A DNA stretch of 41,820 nucleotides from Treponema sp. (lineage in GTDB: Bacteria > Spirochaetota > Spirochaetia > Treponematales > Breznakiellaceae): assembly GCA_031276965.1 (NCBI GenBank), contig JAISMC010000069.1:1-41820 (forward strand). Reading direction: 5' to 3'. Positions 1 to 7,850 of this stretch are shown here, piece after piece. The position numbers and the translations under genes were made by a program. Position 1 is the stretch's first letter. Each line of letters begins with the position of its first letter. The notes beneath the pieces were generated by a model. It was given only the letters and a program-made list of their open reading frames with translations. It did not search any database and had not been told where the DNA came from.

Positions 1-21
1 CCGGCTGATATAACGGCGTAA

Positions 22-80
22 AACGGTGCCAGGCACCAAATTTCTGGATAAATTTTTATCGAATGGCGTCAGACACCGTT
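22..80. repeat. REP-like inverted pair
   Basis: AACGGTGCCAGGCACC (22-37) and GGCGTCAGACACCGTT (65-80) are imperfect inverted copies of each other, and each is itself a short palindrome around GGTGYCWGRCACC. This resembles paired REP elements of the kind scattered by RAYT transposases, but no transposase is present here. It lies downstream of the kinase gene ending at 159. Confidence 0.55.
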
Positions 81-85
81 TCCCT

Positions 86-113
86 ATTCGTGTCCATTCG
101 TGTTATTTGTGGT
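86..113. repeat. Short tandem ATTCGTGT repeat
   Basis: ATTCGTGT occurs at 86-93 and 96-103, followed by a degenerate ATTTGTGG at 105-112. Runs like this recur in intergenic DNA of many unrelated bacteria. It adjoins the REP-like pair and may belong to the same non-coding repeat. Confidence 0.4.
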
Positions 114-158
114 AAAAAAATTCCTCTGCGTTTATTCGGGCGCTGAACTTGCATTACG

Positions 159-1844
159 TTAATACTTGAATTCGCTGCCGCCGATGAATTCGCGGAGTAT
201 GCTCTGGCCGGGAACAAGCTGCGGGGAGATTGGGGCAAAGTATTCCAGAAAGGAAAGCAGGCGCACGGCTTCGGCGTATTCGGCTTCGTTGGGTTTTACC
301 GAGCGGAGCAGGGGTTCGGCGTATACCTTCAGCACCGACAGCTCATAGTCCAGGGCCGAGTTAAAGGCCGCATCGGCACCGTCCTGGAAGGGGAAAATAT
401 GCTTCCGTTCTCCCTGTTGTACGCTGGGCCACATCCTAAAGGTTTTTACCGCGCCGGTCCCCCGGAACTGATAGTCCCGGACCATGCGCCGCAGAAGCCG
501 GTTGTCGCTGGTGGGGATGCGGTTGTGATCGTCCAGGTTAAGCTGGGTCAGGGCTGATACCTCGAGCTTAAATTTCTTTTCCGCCCCTATTTGGGGGGTA
601 AGGGCGTCGTTCAGGCCGTGGATCCCCTCTACGATAAGGATGGACTGTTCGTCCAGGCGTATGGGTTTTCCCCGCTCCCGCCGGGTTCCGGTCTTAAAAT
701 CGAAGATGGGGATGTCCGCTTCCTTTCCCGCCAGGAGATCCAGGAGCTGCCGGTTCAGGTAGGGAACGTCCAGGGCTTCCAGGCACTCCAGGTCGGGCTG
801 GCCCTTTCCGTCTTTGGGGGCCAAATCGGGGTTTTTGTAGTAGTCGTCCAGGCTTACCGCGATGGGGGTCATACCCATCACCTTCAACTGAATAGAGAGC
901 CGTTTGGCGGTGGTGGTCTTGCCGGAACTGGAGGGACCGGCGATGAGGATGATCCGGACCGTATCCCGGCGGCGGTAAATTTTCTCGGCGATCTCCGCTA
1001 CTTTTTTTGCCTGAAAAGCTTCGGCTATTCTGATATAGTCCCTGAAGGTCCGGTCCGCCACCAGCCGGTTAAGGTGGCCCACGGCGTGGACCCCGACGAT
1101 GCGCCCCCATTTTTTATATTCCCGGTAGACCGAAAACAGGCTGGGACTGTCCTCGAAGGGATCTATCGTCTTTTTGCCAAAACCGGGTGAACGGAGGAGA
1201 AAACCCTCCTCATAGGGCAAAAGCTGAAAGGCGAAGAGGAAGCCCGTGCGGTGTACCAGGGGAGCGACATAGAGATCCACAAAGCCCTGACATTCGTTGA
1301 TCTGTACTTTGGAATCGCTCCGCTGTTCAAAGAGAAGCAGGGTATCGGACTGTTTGTTTTTTTCAAAAAGCTCCAGGGCTTCGGCATAAGCCATATAACC
1401 AAAGCTGATGGGCAGATCCTCCCTGACCAGGACCTTCATCTCCGTCTCAAGTTTCTGCACTTCCTCCGCCCTGGGCCTTTCTCCGTCGGCAAAAGTATAA
1501 TAGTAGCTGTTCTTCAGAGAGGGGCCGATGTAAAGCCGCCGTTCGGGGAAAAGCTTCCGGGCGCTTACGGCCAGGATGAAGGCCAGAGACCGGCGGTAGA
1601 TCAACAGCCCGTCAGGACCGTCCAGGGATACGGGCTCCAGGGTACAGTTGACCTCCAGCTTGGTCGAGAGGGGAAGTATCTCGTTATTCACTTTGACGGC
1701 GGCCAGTCCGCCGGGAACTTGGCCGAAGCTTTCAAGAAAGGTATCCACCGGAACGCCGAAGGGACAAATGATAGGGGCGCCGTCCTTTACGCCTCCCGGT
1801 CCGGTTTTGGCAAACTGTACCTGGATGGTATTGGTAACGTTCAT
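159..1844 (-). CDS. TGS-domain nucleoside (uridine) kinase
   Basis: 561-residue protein of the fused kinase type. Residues about 1-70 form a TGS-like beta-grasp domain. About 75-260 resemble the second additional domain of threonyl-tRNA synthetase (GVHAVGHLNRLV near 251-262). About 290-500 are a uridine kinase/phosphoribulokinase-like P-loop domain with Walker A GPSSSGKT at 303-310 and the downstream SLDDYY motif. The family is expected to phosphorylate a nucleoside such as uridine, though the substrate of fused members is poorly defined. AAGGAAG four bases before the ATG serves as ribosome site. It follows pncB by 26 bases and is probably the last gene of the pncA-pncB operon, linking it to nucleotide or NAD salvage. 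The family call is strong; the substrate is inferred. Confidence 0.88.
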   Translation of the reverse strand: MNVTNTIQVQFAKTGPGGVKDGAPIICPFGVPVDTFLESFGQVPGGLAAVKVNNEILPLSTKLEVNCTLEPVSLDGPDGLLIYRRSLAFILAVSARKLFPERRLYIGPSLKNSYYYTFADGERPRAEEVQKLETEMKVLVREDLPISFGYMAYAEALELFEKNKQSDTLLLFEQRSDSKVQINECQGFVDLYVAPLVHRTGFLFAFQLLPYEEGFLLRSPGFGKKTIDPFEDSPSLFSVYREYKKWGRIVGVHAVGHLNRLVADRTFRDYIRIAEAFQAKKVAEIAEKIYRRRDTVRIILIAGPSSSGKTTTAKRLSIQLKVMGMTPIAVSLDDYYKNPDLAPKDGKGQPDLECLEALDVPYLNRQLLDLLAGKEADIPIFDFKTGTRRERGKPIRLDEQSILIVEGIHGLNDALTPQIGAEKKFKLEVSALTQLNLDDHNRIPTSDNRLLRRMVRDYQFRGTGAVKTFRMWPSVQQGERKHIFPFQDGADAAFNSALDYELSVLKVYAEPLLRSVKPNEAEYAEAVRLLSFLEYFAPISPQLVPGQSILREFIGGSEFKY

Positions 1845-1870
1845 GCTACTTCCTTTTTGAAACAGGATGT

Positions 1871-3304
1871 TTAGGGATCGCCCAGGTGCTTTTGGATAAG
1901 CTGCAGTTTCAGGTTTCGCAGTTTTTCGGAAACCGATACCTTGTAGATATGGGGATTGAGGAGCCGCTTGTAACTTTGATCAAAACTTTCAAGTTCCGTC
2001 TTGACCCGCCGCTGTATTTCCCTAAGTGAGGGCTGTTCCCCCGCGGGTTTTTCCTTGTCAAAACGGATCTTTAGGAGAGATTCCGCCTCTCCATCGAAGA
2101 CATGGTAAAAATGGCGGTAATCCGCGGAACTGTGCCAAAAGACATAGCGCCTGCCCCGTTCAGGGGGGGCTTCTTCCTCAAGGCTGAGCACATCCGCTAC
2201 CGCCATGTTTTGGGGATCCTTGATGCGCCAGAGCTGCTTGACGCCGGGGTTGGTGGTTTTTTCAGGATGATCCGAAACTTTGATGACCGGCGCCAGATCC
2301 CCCTGGGAAGTTTCCCGGGCCGCCAGCTTGTATACCCCGCTGAAAGCCGCTTCACAGCCGCCGGTGACCATTTGGGTTCCCACCCCCCAGGTATTTACCG
2401 GGGCTCCTGCGTTGGTCAGGGTTTGGATTATGGACTCATCAAGATCGTTGGATACGGCAATGGTCGCCCTGGTAAATCCCGCGGCATCGAGGATCTTCCG
2501 CACCTCCACGGAAAGGTAATGGATATCCCCCGAATCCAGGCGTATTCCGAAATTCTTCCCCTTCGCCGCCAGCTCCCTGCCGACCTTAACCGCGTTCCGG
2601 GCGCCGCTCTTAAGGGTGTCGTAGGTATCGATAAGAAACACCGGATGTTCCGGGTAAATATCCGCATAGGCCCGGAAGGCGTCTTCTTCGCCGGGATAGG
2701 CCATAACCCAGGAATGAGCCATGGTTCCCATCACGGGAATGCCGTATTCTTTCCCCGCCAGTACGTTGGAGGTCCCCGAGGCGCCTCCGATAAATGCCGC
2801 CCGGGAAGCGGACATGGCTCCGTCAGGCCCCTGAGCCCGGCGGAGGCCGAATTCCATGATGGCCCCTTTATTTGAGGCAAGCCAGACCCGGGCGGTTTTT
2901 GTGGCGATAAGGCTTTGAAAGTTGATGATGTTGAGGAGCATCCCCTCTATGATTTGACATTCAATAAGCCCCCCGTCAAGGCGGATCAGGGGTTCCTGGG
3001 GAAAGATGACGGTCCCCTCATCCACCGCCCAAAGCGTTCCGGTAAACCGGAAACTTTTAAGGAAATCCAGAAAGGGCTCCTCAAAAAATCCGAGGCTTTT
3101 TAAATAGGCAATGTCTTCCTGAGAAAATGAGAAAGATTCCAGCGCCTCCAGAAGGGGACCAAGTCCCGCAAATACGGAAAAACCTCCGCCGAAGGGCTGC
3201 CGGCGGAAAAACATGTCGAAAACAGCCCGGCGGTCCATATTTTTTTTCCAATAACCCTGGGCCATGGAGAGGGAATAGAAATCCGTAAACAAGGCGCTTC
3301 TCAT
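1871..3304 (-). CDS. pncB: Nicotinate phosphoribosyltransferase
   Basis: 477 residues. It converts nicotinate and PRPP to nicotinate mononucleotide, the entry step of the Preiss-Handler NAD salvage route in the cytoplasm. The N-terminal LFTDFYSLSMAQGYW and the GTMAHSWV motif at 193-200 (H197 in the position of the phosphorylated histidine of the family) are typical. Length matches the longer bacterial class. The start overlaps the pncA stop as ATGA, so the two are translationally coupled: the neighbour makes nicotinate and this enzyme uses it. A PRPP synthetase lies nearby on the other strand at 6636. Confidence 0.95.
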   Translation of the reverse strand: MRSALFTDFYSLSMAQGYWKKNMDRRAVFDMFFRRQPFGGGFSVFAGLGPLLEALESFSFSQEDIAYLKSLGFFEEPFLDFLKSFRFTGTLWAVDEGTVIFPQEPLIRLDGGLIECQIIEGMLLNIINFQSLIATKTARVWLASNKGAIMEFGLRRAQGPDGAMSASRAAFIGGASGTSNVLAGKEYGIPVMGTMAHSWVMAYPGEEDAFRAYADIYPEHPVFLIDTYDTLKSGARNAVKVGRELAAKGKNFGIRLDSGDIHYLSVEVRKILDAAGFTRATIAVSNDLDESIIQTLTNAGAPVNTWGVGTQMVTGGCEAAFSGVYKLAARETSQGDLAPVIKVSDHPEKTTNPGVKQLWRIKDPQNMAVADVLSLEEEAPPERGRRYVFWHSSADYRHFYHVFDGEAESLLKIRFDKEKPAGEQPSLREIQRRVKTELESFDQSYKRLLNPHIYKVSVSEKLRNLKLQLIQKHLGDP

Positions 3305-4041
3305 CCGATTTCCTCAGTTTCCATAAAAACCGCTCCGGCGGTGAGCATCAAATCCAGCGCTCTGTGTATGGAACCGCTGGGTACGTCTACGCCGCAGACG
3401 GCATCCTCAAGGACAACGATCTTATACCCCAGCCGGAGGGCGTCCATGACGCTGTACAGGACGCAGTAATCCGTGGCCAGTCCGCCGATGAAGACAAACT
3501 TAATTTCCAAACCCTTGAGGTAACCGTCCAGCCCGGTGGGCGTATGGCGGTCGTTTTCAAAAAACACCGAATAGGAATCGAGGTTTTTGCGAAAACCCTT
3601 GCGGATAACCAGATTGACACAATTCAGATTAAATTCATCGTGAAAGGCGGCGCCGGAAGTGTTCTGGACACAGTGATCGGGCCAAAGCACCTGCTGTATC
3701 GCTGTTGGTATAAATTCAGCTTCTCCGGCCCGCCGGTGGGCGGGAGAAGCCGGCGGTTCAGGAACGGGCAGCACGATAATATCGTTGACTTTTTTCCCTG
3801 AATGGGATGAGGCAAAGGAACTATGATGGGCCGGATGCCAATCCTGGGAAGCGATGACCTTTCCCCCTTCTTCCACAAAGCGCTGGGCAATTCTGTTGAG
3901 GGGCTTGATTACACGGTCTCCACCGCGTACCGCCAAGGCCCCTTCGGGCCGCACGGTTCCGTCCTTTGCCGTATAGGCAGGGCAGAAATCGTTCTGAATG
4001 TCTACTTCTATCAGAGCTGCCTTTGCAATATCGATACCCAT
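3301..4041 (-). CDS. pncA: Nicotinamidase, isochorismatase family
   Basis: 246 residues, deamidating nicotinamide to nicotinate. The catalytic triad of the family is visible as D14 (in VDIQNDF), K148 (in IRKGF) and C193 (in ATDYC). Metal ligands are likely D67 and H69 in SQDWHP plus H80. WPDHCVQNT near 120-128 is the usual family signature. GGGAG six bases before the ATG supports the start. There is a short insertion around residues 92-108 (PVPEPPASPAHRRAGEA) compared with compact PncA proteins. It is the first gene of the operon with pncB. Confidence 0.93.
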   Translation of the reverse strand: MGIDIAKAALIEVDIQNDFCPAYTAKDGTVRPEGALAVRGGDRVIKPLNRIAQRFVEEGGKVIASQDWHPAHHSSFASSHSGKKVNDIIVLPVPEPPASPAHRRAGEAEFIPTAIQQVLWPDHCVQNTSGAAFHDEFNLNCVNLVIRKGFRKNLDSYSVFFENDRHTPTGLDGYLKGLEIKFVFIGGLATDYCVLYSVMDALRLGYKIVVLEDAVCGVDVPSGSIHRALDLMLTAGAVFMETEEIG

Positions 4042-4057
4042 AAGATACTCCCATTTT

Positions 4058-4087
4058 ATACTACCGTTATTTCTTACCGGGAATCAA
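4058..4087 (-). promoter_or_regulatory. Possible pncA promoter
   Basis: On the minus strand TTGATT (4082-4087) and TAGTAT (4058-4063) are separated by 18 bases, about 16 bases upstream of the pncA start. The match to a housekeeping sigma promoter is moderate, and TATAAA just downstream is an alternative -10. Confidence 0.35.
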
Positions 4088-4099
4088 TAGGAAGTACAA

Positions 4100-4414
4100 A
4101 ACAGGAAAGTATAATCCTATACGATACGGCGGCGGAAGCCGGCCTGGAACCCTACCGCCGCTTCGGCGATTCCTGGCATATCCGCGCAGGACCGGGTCCA
4201 CCGGTATCCGGTCAAAGCTTCTCCCCAAAAAGCGGTCCCGCCGGCGGCAGCGGAGTCCCGGCCTGGGATTCCAGATGCGTTTTACCGTCTGCAGGTCCAT
4301 GTCGGCATGGGTATTATCTCTTACAGGAATATGGGTTCCGATGGAAAACCGGGAACCGTCATTGACACCGCCGGCGCCATGAGTAAAAAAACCCGGAGGA
4401 TCACGATATACTGA
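4100..4414 (+). pseudogene. Possible decayed ORF, function unknown
   Basis: This stretch of the 4042-4495 gap has no intact gene on either strand. The plus strand reads like two protein pieces in different frames. The first (about 4100-4185) contains AAEAGLEPYRRFGDSWHIR. After a one-base shift near 4185 a second piece ends at a TGA at 4412 and contains FYRLQVHVGMGIISYR and TAGAMSKKTRRITIY. The composition is protein-like and loosely recalls SPOR-type sequences, but I cannot identify a family and it may be chance. Confidence 0.2.
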
Positions 4415-4495
4415 AGGATGCAGCCCTGGCCGAAGCGTAACCCCGAAAGGGCTGTACCACGGGCCTTCCCGAATCTGCCGGCAAGAACAAATCTT

Positions 4496-4569
4496 TGGGC
4501 CTTCCTGGACTTGAACCAGGGACCTACGGATTATGAGTCCGCAGCTCTAACCAACTGAGCTAAAGGCCC
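4496..4569 (-). tRNA. tRNA with CAU anticodon, probably Ile2
   Basis: 74 bases including discriminator A; CCA is not encoded. A cloverleaf forms with acceptor GGGCCTT/AAGGCCC, D arm GCTC/GAGC, anticodon loop CTCATAA and T loop TTCAAGT. The CAU anticodon could mean elongator Met or lysidine-modified Ile2. C4-G69 and C5-G68 in the acceptor stem are the pairs I recall as TilS identity elements in E. coli, and the acceptor resembles Bacillus Ile2, so I favour Ile2. The flanks extend the acceptor helix by nine further pairs (4488-4496 with 4570-4578). Confidence 0.9.
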
Positions 4570-4636
4570 AAAGATTTGCCTTCCAAAAACCGCTGAAAAC
4601 CCTGCGGATTAAGGATCCGTAATTCTTTGCTATAAA

Positions 4637-5283
4637 GGCTTTCCCAAAACTTCAGTTTTTGGGAAAGCCACCTTAGATTTATGGAGAAAAGCGGACTTTT
4701 GACCGCTTTTCCAAGAGCAATTCACAAAACTAACCGGGTTTTGGGACCAGCTCCATAGATTTAAGGGAACCTCTAAAAACTTCAGTTTTTAGAGGTTTTC
4801 TGACCCCTGGAAAAAAATCGTATTACCATAATTGCTTGTATTACAAGGAATTACGATTTTCTTCCATGCACCTCTGGAAACACAACCGGGGTTTCCAGAG
4901 GTACCCTTAATTATAATATCTTTCTATGCTACAGTCGTTATAGGTGTACTCTAAAACACGTTTATAGTCAACATGCTTGAACAGCTATTTAGGCAGCCTT
5001 GATTGGAGGGCCGGGTCCATACCCCGCCCTTCAAGGCGGGGAAGTTACCGGCAATTTACATACGACGAATTTTGAGATTCCACTGTTTGTTCCGAAGTCC
5101 GGTTTATACCTCATGCGGATCTTCCGATTATCAAATAGGGGGTCTGGAAACCCCGGTTGGGTTTCCCATAGGTTTTTCGGAGAAAATCGCCCATTCTGCA
5201 TTTTGTCAAAAACCCAGCGTTTTCTTGGGAGACATATGCCGGACCAAAGTCCGGGACAACCAGCCGGGTTGTCTTGAACAAGT
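4637..5283. repeat. Palindromic repeat island I
   Basis: Fills most of the gap between the tRNA and the OmpA gene. Hairpins in order: 4637-4669 (C(TTCA)G loop); a closed module at 4671-4766; 4768-4797 (13-bp perfect stem, TTCA loop); an imperfect AT-rich palindrome at 4814-4860; 4870-4902 (CAACCGG loop at 4883); CCCCGCC/GGCGGGG at 5022-5041; 5146-5166 (CAACCGG loop on the minus strand); CCGGAC-caaa-GTCCGG at 5039+200 (5239-5254); 5255-5273 (GACAAC-CAGCCGG-GTTGTC). It ends with the family boundary GAACAAGTCC at 5275-5284. Open reading frames here are shadows of the repeats. Confidence 0.8.
4671..4766. repeat. Closed branched palindrome module
   Basis: CCTTAGATTTATGGAG (4671-4686) pairs over 16 positions with CTCCATAGATTTAAGG (4751-4766), using two G-T wobbles. 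It encloses two hairpins: AAAAGCGG/CCGCTTTT and CAAAAC-TAACCGG-GTTTTG (4725-4743). A second copy of the module, without the closing right arm, lies at 16626-16709. Wobble pairing suggests the structure matters as RNA. Confidence 0.75.
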
Positions 5284-5334
5284 CCAGTTTTAGAGGTTCC
5301 CTGGGGATATTCGGGTTTACCGGGAAGCGCGAAT

Positions 5335-5349
5335 GGTCCGTGACGGACC
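5335..5349 (+). promoter_or_regulatory. Hairpin in OmpA gene leader
   Basis: GGTCCG-TGA-CGGACC forms a perfect 6-bp hairpin. TTACCGG on its left and CCGGTAA on its right give an outer stem ending about 20 bases before the ATG at 5381. It could affect translation or be another piece of the repeat island. Confidence 0.4.
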
Positions 5350-5380
5350 GGTTTCCGGTAATCCCTGTTATGGAGTTCGT

Positions 5381-6607
5381 ATGCTAAAAATAAAAAGAGC
5401 CTGCTTTCCGGGCCTGTTCCTTGCCGTTCTGGATTTCCTGGCTTTTGGCCCCGCCGCCGGGGCGGAGGAATTTGTCTATCTCTATGCGGCGGGAGACAAA
5501 TATCGCATTCTTTCAATTGTAAACGAGGATGTATTCATTAACCGGCGTCTCAGCCACCGGGCGGAGATTCTGAACCGCGTTTCAGTTGAAATCGAAGACA
5601 CTGCGAATGGATCGGGCCGGCACAGGGCGCAGTTTCAGACTGCGGAAAAGGCCGCCGGAACGGGGACGGGCGGGCGGAGTTTTCAGTGGTCCCGGGAGTA
5701 CGATTCCGAATTCGACCGGGACAGGCTGGGTTATATCACTATCGATCAAAAGTACTATATGCCGGTGGTGAGGAATGTACCGGTCTTCCCCGGCCGGGAT
5801 CTGAAAATTGGGGATACCTGGACTGCCGGAGGTTACGAGGTACATGATTTTAGGGACAGTTTCGGCATAGAGGCGCCTTACCGTATTCCTTTTACGGCAA
5901 ACTATACCTTTCTTGGGGAACGTATCTGGAAAGAAAAACAATATCCCGCCTTTACCGTTTCCTATCATATTTTTGCCGAACCCGCGGCGGCGGAAGGTCC
6001 GGTATGGCCCACCCGGATCATGGGCGCTTCGGATCAGCTGATTTTTTGGGACGCCGGCCTGGGGCAGCCCAGGTCTTACGAGGAGAGTTTCCGCATTATA
6101 TTTGAATTGTCCAACGGCATGACCGTGGAATACCGGGGCCGGGCCGGGGCGGAGATTGTCGAATCCGAGGTGATGGATAAGGGCAGAATCCTCAAGGAGA
6201 TTGAGGATGAAATTAAGCGCCTGGGAATACAGGACGCCAGCGTCCGGGCGGTGGACGAGGGCATAGCGATCAGCCTTGAAAATATCCAGTTTCAGCCGGA
6301 TTCGGCGGTATTGACAACTTCGGAACGAAACAAAATTGATAAGATCGCGGAGATTATCACGGGGTACGCCGATAGGGATATTCTGATCGGGGGTCATACC
6401 GCCCTGGCGGGCAGCGCCGCGGGGCGGTTGCAGCTTTCCCGGGAACGGGCGGCGGCGGTGGCGGACTACCTTATCGGAAAGGGGATCCGTACCCCGGACC
6501 GCATTGTGGTCCGGGGATACGGCGCCGGGAAGCCCCTGGCGGATAACGGCACCGAAGCGGGACGGCGGCGGAACCGGCGGGTAGAAATTACCATACTTGA
6601 AAATTAA
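5381..6607 (+). CDS. OmpA-family cell-envelope protein
   Basis: 408 residues from the ATG at 5381, chosen because a signal peptide begins there (MLKIKRACFPGLFLAVL..., likely cleavage after AGA, before EEF); TGGAG lies about seven bases upstream. The N-terminal two thirds is a beta-rich periplasmic region I cannot assign further. About residues 300-405 form an OmpA C-terminal peptidoglycan-binding domain: FQPDSAVLT, GGHTALAGS, LSRERAAAVADYL, VVRGYGAGKP and GRRRNRRVEI. The GGHTALAG segment corresponds to the usual GHTD turn, with the second aspartate replaced. Expected role is anchoring the envelope to peptidoglycan. Confidence 0.88.
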   Translation: MLKIKRACFPGLFLAVLDFLAFGPAAGAEEFVYLYAAGDKYRILSIVNEDVFINRRLSHRAEILNRVSVEIEDTANGSGRHRAQFQTAEKAAGTGTGGRSFQWSREYDSEFDRDRLGYITIDQKYYMPVVRNVPVFPGRDLKIGDTWTAGGYEVHDFRDSFGIEAPYRIPFTANYTFLGERIWKEKQYPAFTVSYHIFAEPAAAEGPVWPTRIMGASDQLIFWDAGLGQPRSYEESFRIIFELSNGMTVEYRGRAGAEIVESEVMDKGRILKEIEDEIKRLGIQDASVRAVDEGIAISLENIQFQPDSAVLTTSERNKIDKIAEIITGYADRDILIGGHTALAGSAAGRLQLSRERAAAVADYLIGKGIRTPDRIVVRGYGAGKPLADNGTEAGRRRNRRVEITILEN

Positions 6608-6635
6608 GCAGGGATATGATACCACCTAGATATCC

Positions 6636-7850
6636 ATGAATCTTGGCATTATAGCTTGTCCCGGCGGTGAAGTATTTGCCGGCGAAGTAATTCTTCACCT
6701 CAAGAAATGGTATCACCGTAAGTATGAGTGTACGACGGCGGAAATGGTCAAACGGTATAACCTGGACGCCGAATCTGTTGCCAGGCAGATCGATTTGATC
6801 AACGATGTTGCCTCCCTCGGTTTATCCCGGGAGCCGGTTTCAAAATGTCCCCGCTTTAAGGTTCCCGCCCGCTTTACTATGTTTCCCAACGGGGAATTGA
6901 AGGCCGAGATCCTGGAATCGATCCGCGGCAAGGATGTTTATATTGTTCAGGATGTGGAAAACCGCTATCCGGTAAATTTTAACAACGGCGAAAAAAAAAT
7001 CCTTTCAATTAACGATCACCTGATGACGGTATTTGTTACCGTGGATGCCGTTAAGCAGGCGGGGGCGGCCCAGATCACTCTGGTTACTCCCAACTATCCC
7101 TACGCCCGGCAGCACAAGAAAAAGGGCCGGGAGGGGCTTACCGCCAGCCGGGTGGGAACCATTCTGGATTCTTTGGGGGTAAACCGGATCATCACCCTGG
7201 ATATTCACTCGAGAGAAATAGGGAACGGCTTTAACTTTATGCGTCTGGAAAATCTTCACGCCAGTTACCAAATCATCAGGGCCCTGTCCAGGATCACCGG
7301 CATCGGCGATGATTTTGTCGTCGTGGCCCCGGACACGGGGGCGGTGGACCGGAGCAAATTCTACGCCAATGCGTTAAAGAAACCCCTGGCCCTGCTCTAC
7401 AAGGAGCGGGACTATTCCCGGATTTCCAAGGACGCGCTGGATAACAATATCGGAGAGATACGGCTTCTGGGGGATGTGAAGGGCAAGATTGTCTTTGTGG
7501 CGGATGATATACTGGGTACCGGCGGGACTCTCCTCAAGGCCATGAAGTTTCTCAAAGAACAGGGGGCGGGAAAACTTATCTGCGCCGTCAGCCTTCCCCT
7601 CTTTTCGGGGGACGCCGTTTCCTTCTTTGACGAAGCTTACCGGAGGGGTTACTTTTTTAGAATCATCGGAACCAATGCGGTATACCACGAAGAGCTGCTT
7701 GAGCGGGAATGGTATGTCAGCGTGAATATCACCAAACTCTTTGCCCAGACCATCTCCCGGCTTTACCAGGGGCTTTCTCTTAGTTCCCTGCTGGATAACC
7801 GGGAGGTGATAGACAAGCTGCTTTCGGAGACTCCACCCGCGGAGATCTGA
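6636..7850 (+). CDS. prs: Ribose-phosphate pyrophosphokinase, long form
   Basis: 404 residues, against about 310-320 for typical bacterial enzymes. It makes PRPP from ribose 5-phosphate and ATP. Motifs in order: FPNGEL (83-88), the ATP-loop YARQHKKKG (156-164), LDIHSREI (188-195) in the place of the usual DLHAxQIQ, and the PRPP loop ADDILGTGGTL (289-299). The extra length is an N-terminal segment with KKWYHRKYECTTAEM and internal expansion. The next gene starts on the last base of its stop codon (TGATG), so the sugar kinase is probably cotranslated. PRPP feeds the nearby nicotinate phosphoribosyltransferase among others. Confidence 0.9.
   Translation: MNLGIIACPGGEVFAGEVILHLKKWYHRKYECTTAEMVKRYNLDAESVARQIDLINDVASLGLSREPVSKCPRFKVPARFTMFPNGELKAEILESIRGKDVYIVQDVENRYPVNFNNGEKKILSINDHLMTVFVTVDAVKQAGAAQITLVTPNYPYARQHKKKGREGLTASRVGTILDSLGVNRIITLDIHSREIGNGFNFMRLENLHASYQIIRALSRITGIGDDFVVVAPDTGAVDRSKFYANALKKPLALLYKERDYSRISKDALDNNIGEIRLLGDVKGKIVFVADDILGTGGTLLKAMKFLKEQGAGKLICAVSLPLFSGDAVSFFDEAYRRGYFFRIIGTNAVYHEELLEREWYVSVNITKLFAQTISRLYQGLSLSSLLDNREVIDKLLSETPPAEI

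Noticed and set aside
4488-4578. Integrated-element attachment site at the tRNA
   Set aside because: No integrase and no direct repeat of the tRNA 3' end is visible; the flanks are inverted, not direct, repeats.
4999-5516. Overlapping small ORFs before the OmpA gene
   Set aside because: They read through palindromes in several frames and have no coding-like composition or ribosome sites.
5582-6625. 347-codon minus-strand ORF opposite the OmpA gene
   Set aside because: It is a shadow of a gene with clear domains. High GC gives long antisense frames throughout this window.
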